This document shows positions 44,937 to 49,354 of a DNA stretch of 49,354 nt, piece after piece. Location: NCBI GenBank assembly GCA_964450715.1, contig CAYVFC010000052.1:1-49354 (forward strand), read 5' to 3'. The notes under the pieces were generated by a model that saw only the letters and a program-made list of their open reading frames with translations, searched no databases and was not told where the DNA came from. Source of the stretch: CAYVFC01 sp964450715 (lineage in GTDB: Bacteria; Myxococcota_A; Polyangia; Polyangiales; JAFGIB01). Positions within the stretch are counted from its first letter, which is position 1. Each line of letters begins with the position of its first letter. Position numbers and translations under genes: made by a program.

Positions 44937-46228
44937 GAGGCCGGGCAGAGCATGATCCGGTCCAGCTCGGGGCAGTTGTTGCCCACCGCTTCCAGGAAGG
45001 TGTCGGGGAAGATGCAGGCGGCGTCGGGCTCGGCCAGGTCGGCCTTTCGGCAATCGGTACAGCTGATGGCCGACCCGCCGCCCAGCCTGAGCCTACGGCT
45101 GCCCCCGCAAAGGGTCGCGCCCTTTATGGTGATATCCCGGCCCCAAAAATCGGTCTGCTCGTACAAGCCCAGCAGCACGTCGTACAGCTCGGCGCGATCG
45201 GCGTCGATGGGGCCGTCCACGAAACCGCCGTTCACCGTGGTGCTGTAGGCGTGAAAGGGCCCTTCGGTACAAGCCGAGATCTGGCTCCCTTCGACCGTGC
45301 TCCAGATACTGGTGAACGATCCGCAGGAGGCGACTTGCACCCGCGAAAGCGCGCTTCCGGATAGCACCGCCTCGCCGAAGCCGAGCCGAGCCCGGTCGAT
45401 CGAAGCGCCGGTGCCCTCGAGCTCGTCGGTATCGACCGCCAGGTCGCTCATGCGCGCGCTCTCGATCTCCACCCGGGAAGCGAACAGGCGCGATCTCTGC
45501 AGGTGTGAACGGGCCAGCAGCAGCCCGCCCGCGATGGGCCGCTCCCTGGTTCCCACCAGCAGCCGATCGCCGTGCACCTCCTCCAGCTCGACACGGGGCC
45601 GCTTGCTGTCCAGCGCCTCGGAACCGATCCGTACCCCGTCGAACGCCAGGCTGCGCTCCACGCGCAAGACCACGCTGCCCCTGAGCAGGATGCTCACCTC
45701 CCGCAGCCGTGCACCCCGCATCACCACGGTCATGGGGGTCTCGCTGTGCAAGGTGATCTCGACGGCGTACAGATCGATGCCCGGCAGGCCGACCTCTTCG
45801 GTCGCGACGTCGCCCGGCTCGTCGCCCGGCTCGCGGCCGCGCAGCTCGAGCCGCGCGCACTCGAAGCGGGTCGGCTCGGGTTCGCCGTTACCGATGGCGG
45901 GCGCGCCGGGCAACAGCTCTCCGCCCGCCACCTCTGCCTCGCTCGAGCCGGGGGCGATCGCCGCGCGCGAGAGCTGCTCCGGTTCCGGATCCGGCAGCTG
46001 CTCGCACAGATCTCCCATCGGGGCGATCTCGACCGCGGACAGCTCGATCGCGTTCGTCTCCTGGAACTGTTCGTCGCACTCGAGCGGCAGCGGACAGGGG
46101 GCGAGCCCATTGTCCTCTTTATACTCGCCCACCAGCTCGCGGCCGATCGGCCCGCAGCCGCACAGGATCGGCACCAGGCAGGCCGCGGCCAGCCACCCGA
46201 GCGCATCGCTTCTCATCCGACGGCTCAT
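44903..46228 (-). CDS. Beta-solenoid-like lipoprotein
   Basis: The protein has 441 residues from the ATG at 46228, which overlaps the stop of the OmpA-family gene. The signal ends in LVPILCGC. From about 130 on, the sequence shows short, regular hydrophobic steps (VVMRGARLREVSILLRG, SVVLRVERSLAFDGVRIGS, LLLARSHLQRSRLFASRVEIES, RARLGFGEAVLSGSALSRVQV) that suggest a parallel beta-helix. The C-terminal 60 residues hold six Cys (SCTDCRKADL, AACIFPD, NNCPELD, MLCPASV). It may be a surface or periplasmic binding protein. Function is unknown. Confidence 0.72.
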   Translation of the reverse strand: MSRRMRSDALGWLAAACLVPILCGCGPIGRELVGEYKEDNGLAPCPLPLECDEQFQETNAIELSAVEIAPMGDLCEQLPDPEPEQLSRAAIAPGSSEAEVAGGELLPGAPAIGNGEPEPTRFECARLELRGREPGDEPGDVATEEVGLPGIDLYAVEITLHSETPMTVVMRGARLREVSILLRGSVVLRVERSLAFDGVRIGSEALDSKRPRVELEEVHGDRLLVGTRERPIAGGLLLARSHLQRSRLFASRVEIESARMSDLAVDTDELEGTGASIDRARLGFGEAVLSGSALSRVQVASCGSFTSIWSTVEGSQISACTEGPFHAYSTTVNGGFVDGPIDADRAELYDVLLGLYEQTDFWGRDITIKGATLCGGSRRLRLGGGSAISCTDCRKADLAEPDAACIFPDTFLEAVGNNCPELDRIMLCPASVPPTLMAPIL

Positions 46229-47301
46229 GGCCGCCTCATGCGTACCACCCGAAAGACCACCCGCCGGTTCTGCTCGTGAGCGCTTTCGGTGCGGTCGAGC
46301 TCGATCGGGAAGCCGTCTCCCAGCCCGGCCACTTGCAGCCGCTCGGGCTGTACCCCGTGCTCGACCAGCCACTGCCGCACCCGAGCGGCCCTTCTCCGGG
46401 AGAGCTCACGGTTGTAAGCCCGGCTACCGCGATCGTCCGCATACCCCTGTACTTCCACCAGCTCGATGTCGACCCGGTGCCGGAGCACCAGCGCTACCTC
46501 GTGCAGCATGGCCACCCCCACCGGCTCGAGCTCGTCCGAGTCAAAGTCGAACAGCACCGGCGCCAGCAGCTCTACCTGCGCGGCGGGCGGCGGCAGCGTG
46601 CGCTCGATGAGCTCGATGATCTCGGGCGAGGGCTCGACCGGCTCGGGGCGTGGTTCCGGAGCCGGAGCGGGGCGAACCGCGACCGGCCTGGGGCGCGGCG
46701 CCGGCGTCGGGGGAGCGGACCGCGCGCGGTACTGAAGTGCCAGCCCGGCCCAGAAAAAGCGGGCGTCGGTCGAGGCTCCCGGAACGTCGTACTGGATCAG
46801 CTGCCCGTAGCCCAGGGTCGGACCCAGGGCAAAGGCCCTGGAAAGCGAGACATCGATACCGATCCCCATGCGCACCAGGGGGCGGACGATGGCGCCGGTA
46901 AAGCCCACACCGATATCCGTGAGCGCATAGGGGCGGTAGCCGTCCCACTTGAGGCTCGCCATCAGACCCGCGTTCGGCGCCAGAAGCCCTCCGGTCTCAT
47001 TGGGCGAGGCCATGAAAGCCGAGGCGGTTACCCCGCCATAGGGGTCGAGCCAAGGCAGCAACGCGTAGGCGAGCTGCGCGTCCCCCACGAAACCGACCTG
47101 ATCGTATCCCATCTTTTCGAGCTGGTCCTGGCTCACCATGGCCGACAGGCCCAGGGCCGAGCGGAACCAGAAACCGGTCGCCTCCTCGGCCCGCTCGGCC
47201 CCCGCGGGCAGCGGATACACGAGCAGCAGGGCGAACAGGGCCGCTCCGACCCACACCTCTCTCGGCTTGTCGGGACCAACAGGTGGCAAGGCGCCTCCCA
47301 C
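46225..47301 (-). CDS. OmpA-family outer-membrane protein
   Basis: The protein has 358 residues. The start is GTG at 47301, with AGAGGA upstream. A signal peptide (VGAALFALLLVYPLPAGA) is followed by about 200 residues of alternating strands, consistent with an eight-stranded beta-barrel. After a Pro/Arg-rich linker, residues about 245-355 form an OmpA domain that binds peptidoglycan: VLFDFDSDELEPVG, VEVQGYADDRGSRAYNRELSRRRA, and NRRVVFRV. Its stop overlaps the start of the beta-solenoid lipoprotein gene, so the two are translationally coupled. Confidence 0.92.
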   Translation of the reverse strand: MGGALPPVGPDKPREVWVGAALFALLLVYPLPAGAERAEEATGFWFRSALGLSAMVSQDQLEKMGYDQVGFVGDAQLAYALLPWLDPYGGVTASAFMASPNETGGLLAPNAGLMASLKWDGYRPYALTDIGVGFTGAIVRPLVRMGIGIDVSLSRAFALGPTLGYGQLIQYDVPGASTDARFFWAGLALQYRARSAPPTPAPRPRPVAVRPAPAPEPRPEPVEPSPEIIELIERTLPPPAAQVELLAPVLFDFDSDELEPVGVAMLHEVALVLRHRVDIELVEVQGYADDRGSRAYNRELSRRRAARVRQWLVEHGVQPERLQVAGLGDGFPIELDRTESAHEQNRRVVFRVVRMRRP

Positions 47302-47490
47302 GGTTGGATTCCTCTTGCTGCTTTGACCTTTGAATTTATTCCTCTCCCCGCCCCCGGGGGAGCGACAAAAATAACACCCCCCTTCTCTTATTGTATCGAA
47401 GTCGCTACTCGGCCGGCTGGCAGCCCTCGGCCGAGCGCGCCCCGGTTTCCGGCGTCGGGTCGATGATGTGGTACGTTGCTACAATATGAA

Positions 47491-47658
47491 CCTTACTGAA
47501 TTCTTCCTTCGGGTAACGGATCGCAGCGCTTCGTTTAGCGAAAACGGTCGTCTAGCGACATATCATCTCGAGAGCCTTACTGAGTTCTTCCTTCGGGTAA
47601 CGGATCGCAGCGCTTCGTTTAGCGAAAACGGTCGTCTAGCGACATATCATCTCGAGAG
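47491..47658. repeat. 84-bp tandem duplication
   Basis: Copies at 47491 and 47575 begin ccttactga and run to tcgagag with one mismatch near the start (gaattc versus gagttc). An open frame of 71 codons spans them (47468-47683), but I see no independent reason to call it a gene. Each unit contains an imperfect stem around tagcgaaaacggtcgtctagcg. Confidence 0.9.
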
Positions 47659-47714
47659 CCTCCCCCGTGTCATCTCGAGATGAGCGAGAGATCTCAACCG
47701 CGAATCGCCCCGCG

Positions 47715-48038
47715 TCAATCGTTCCCGTCTACCCAGGGCTCGGTGAGCCGGCACGCCTGCTCCTGGCAGGAAAGGACATCGGGTAGCGAGCAATCGCTAT
47801 CCTCCGTGCACGACTTCGCGCAGACGTCGCCGACGCCGGTCGTGATCGAGACCAGGCCCGGGTTGCAGGCTCCGCCGTTCGGCGGCCGGTGCAGGCCGCC
47901 GGACCCCTCCTCGTTTCCGGACCACATCGGGCGGACGTCGAGATACTCGCAGGAGATCCCCGCGCTCGCCTCGGCCGCGGGGATTTCGATGAAGTAGCTC
48001 TCCCATCCACAACCGTCCGTGCAGCTTCTCGTTGTCAT
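47715..48038 (-). pseudogene. Cys-rich exported protein, probable C-terminal remnant
   Basis: The frame from an ATG at 48038 gives 107 residues with nine Cys, including SCTDGCGWESYF, ISCEYLD, DVCAKSCTEDSDCS and VLSCQEQACR. CxxxSDC-type steps are typical of extracellular Cys-rich proteins of myxobacteria and relatives. There is no signal peptide and no credible start site; the frame continues upstream to 48224 through poor-looking sequence. It may be what is left after loss of the N-terminal part. Confidence 0.5.
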
Positions 48039-48211
48039 CTCTGTGGTGCGTCTGCGATCGGATCGATTCGCGCCTGGAACGCCTTCCCACCTCAATCTGA
48101 CGCTCCGAGCCCGGTTGACCGCGCATATCCGACCTGCGCGACAGCCGTCGACCGGCCCCTCAGCGCTACCTCTCGACCTGTCCTCTGGGTAAGGCTTTCG
48201 CGGCTGGCTTG

Positions 48212-48405
48212 GGAGGCACCGCAAAACAAACGATCCGGTTGCGGCCGCGTGGGCGGGCGCCCTGGCGGCTTTCGTCCTCGGAAAAATCCTCGAAATAGCG
48301 CTCTCGACCGTAGGGAGAGATCTCTACGGTTTTTCCTGCGGGCGCGCTCGCGATTGCGCTCCGCCAACGCGCCCGGTCTCGTCTCGTTTGTTTTGCGGTG
48401 CCTCC
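48212..48405. mobile_element. Miniature inverted-repeat element, 194 bp
   Basis: The ends are a perfect 22-bp inverted repeat (ggaggcaccgcaaaacaaac and two further bases at 48212-48233; complement at 48384-48405), with weaker pairing farther inward. It encodes nothing complete. Inside lies a terminator-like hairpin (accgtag / ctacggt, then ttttt) at 48307-48333. Its right arm runs into the 3' end of the GntR frame, where it supplies the residues APQNKRDE. Confidence 0.75.
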
Positions 48406-49166
48406 TTGGTGGCGGCCTGGATGGCTTCATCGAAGCGCTGGAGCACCGCTTCGATCGCCTTGAGATACAGCTCGAGAGCGCCCTCGCCTCGGGCCAACGA
48501 GGCGGTGAGATCCCGATAGAACTGAGGCGGCAGCACCTGGCGCGCCGGCAGGTTGCCCGGGCGTGGCGGCGTGAGATTGCCGATGAAACCACCCCACCAG
48601 CGCAACTGCTGTGCGAACAACGGGTTGCCCGTCGCTTCGGCAACCTTCGTCCAGTACTCGACGCGAAAGCGAAGTTTCTCTTCGAAGGTCGGCTCCTCGG
48701 GCAGCAAGTCGACGATGTAGTTGAGCACGGCGAGCTGGTCGCGCGTGATCCGTCGCTGCGCCAGCACGATGAGCGGGCAGAGGAACAACAACTGATGCTC
48801 CATCGCCGCACGTGCAAAGTTGTCGTCGAAGGTCGCGAGATCCATCTGCAACTGGATCAACCGCACGTCGGAGGACTTGCTCGGGTCGAGCACGATGGTG
48901 GGGCTGCCTTGCCGCACTCGCACCAGCCCGAGGTCCTCGAGTCGGTGGATCGCCTAACGGACGACGAGCGTGGAGACGCGAAACCGCTCCGCGAGCTCGC
49001 GCTGTGTTGGCAGCGGTTCGTCGGGCGTGAGGCGTCCTGTGAGGATCGCCTTTGCGAGCGCGTCGAAAACGCGGTCGGCCACGCGCTGGCGCGCCGGACC
49101 TGCTTCGATGCCATCCTCCCGAGGGCTGCTGACTCTTGCGCCGGTTCGTTTGCTTGATGACACCAC
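48324..49166 (-). pseudogene. GntR/FadR-type regulator with internal amber stop
   Basis: Two open frames in the same phase are separated by one TAG at 48954-48956. Read through, they form a FadR-type regulator: HTH part QRVADRVFDALAKAILTGRL, TQRELAERFRVSTLVVR-stop-AIHRLEDLGLVRVRQG, then a helical FCD-like domain (MEHQLLFLCPLIVLAQ, YWTKVAEATGNPLFAQQLRWW). CAG (Gln) to TAG is the simplest change. The last 25 residues come from a miniature element, so the native C-terminus is probably lost too. The start would be the GTG at 49166. No target gene is visible. Confidence 0.8.
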
Positions 49167-49301
49167 AACCTCAGTCCGTCACGGTCGTTGCGAGGCTCGC
49201 GGCGGCATCTCGCCGCCTGTCCTGGCCGGATGTTCGCTGGAAGTGGTTTCAGAACCCCTCCCGTCGTCTTTCGGGCGAGGCGGCCCCATCTGCGGCGTCG
49301 C

Positions 49302-49354
49302 TCCTTGAGTAGCCGGGGCGGTTACCCGCCCCGGCTCTCACAGAACCGTACAAG
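49302..49354 (-). mobile_element. 3' end of a group II intron (domain V part and domain VI)
   Basis: On the minus strand the window begins with gtacggttc, the end of a domain V hairpin, followed by tgtgag and a perfect 11-bp stem (agccggggcgg / ccgccccggct, 49311-49336) capped by a gtaa tetraloop, the form of domain VI. Then comes actc, with the A at 49310 as probable branch point. The 3' splice site should lie about 49302-49304. The reverse-transcriptase gene would lie past the window end. Confidence 0.65.

Noticed and set aside
47468..47683. 71-codon open frame over the 84-bp tandem duplication
   Set aside because: It is explained by the open repeat unit; there is no ribosome binding site and no family.
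48954..48956. Amber codon read as pyrrolysine
   Set aside because: GntR regulators do not use pyrrolysine, and nothing nearby suggests the pyl genes; a simple nonsense change is far more likely.
49157..49312. 51-codon plus-strand open frame at the right edge
   Set aside because: Its end overlaps the intron domain VI stem and its codon use does not look coding.

Overview
The window is GC-rich chromosomal DNA from a Gram-negative bacterium, most likely a deltaproteobacterial or Myxococcota-type lineage. Evidence for this is the density of lipoproteins with lipobox signals, an OmpA-type outer-membrane protein, a Pkn-type Ser/Thr kinase with a C-terminal PEGA-like tail, several atypical response regulators and kinases, an EtfD-like membrane Fe-S oxidoreductase and myxobacterial-style conserved hypothetical proteins. 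A run of exactly 100 N (7380-7479) is a scaffold gap. It lies in an 84-bp tandem repeat, so this is draft or metagenome-derived sequence and the gap edges should be distrusted.

Layout. 0.2-10.3 kb: envelope and cell-wall genes (L,D-transpeptidase, HEAT lipoprotein, PilZ protein, glutaredoxin-like lipoprotein, a fused M15 peptidase/DUF4846 protein, CBS-pair protein) around the ribosome-assembly GTPase gene der. This part holds several inverted-repeat elements and one broken methyltransferase. 10.4-14.6 kb: an isolated FliO/FliP (SctR)-like export-gate pair, the EtfD-like oxidoreductase and a DUF1232 protein. 14.7-20.1 kb: a TPR lipoprotein, a receiver-XRE regulator, tRNA-Pro(CGG), rsmB and rseP. 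20.4-27.5 kb: a signalling region with a receiver that carries Glu at the phosphosite and a degenerate GGDEF domain, a conserved hypothetical protein coupled to a HEAT protein, murI, and a two-kinase operon whose first member lacks the ATPase domain. 27.6-28.4 kb: tRNA-Gln(TTG) and a VapC/Phd-type toxin-antitoxin pair.

28.7-34.2 kb: an acyl-CoA ligase / dicupin / thiolase operon, probably for CoA-thioester breakdown or modification of an unknown acid, then pabB on the opposite strand. 34.3-42.7 kb: the Ser/Thr kinase gene with copies of one 31-bp repeat on both sides, a TPR-like periplasmic protein, an MMPL/RND exporter, a small multi-drug export family protein and a beta-propeller lipoprotein. 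43-47.3 kb: small secreted lipoproteins and a translationally coupled pair, an OmpA-family protein and a large beta-solenoid-like lipoprotein. 47.4-49.35 kb: a decaying edge with tandem repeats, a Cys-rich remnant, a miniature inverted-repeat element, a GntR regulator with an internal amber stop and the 3' end of a group II intron running off the window.

A second theme is repeats. A palindromic family (arms resembling gtcatttcgagcg...gagaaatctc) occurs at about seven intergenic sites. A GC-rich REP-like hairpin (ggcgggcgcaaggcccgcc) occurs at least twice. There are also several independent recent tandem duplications. I found no rRNA, no CRISPR array and no phage genes. No single locus is clearly a new multi-gene system. 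The strongest candidates for new biology are the receiver-XRE regulator, the two-kinase operon, the M15-DUF4846 fusion, the orphan export-gate pair and the coupled OmpA/beta-solenoid pair.
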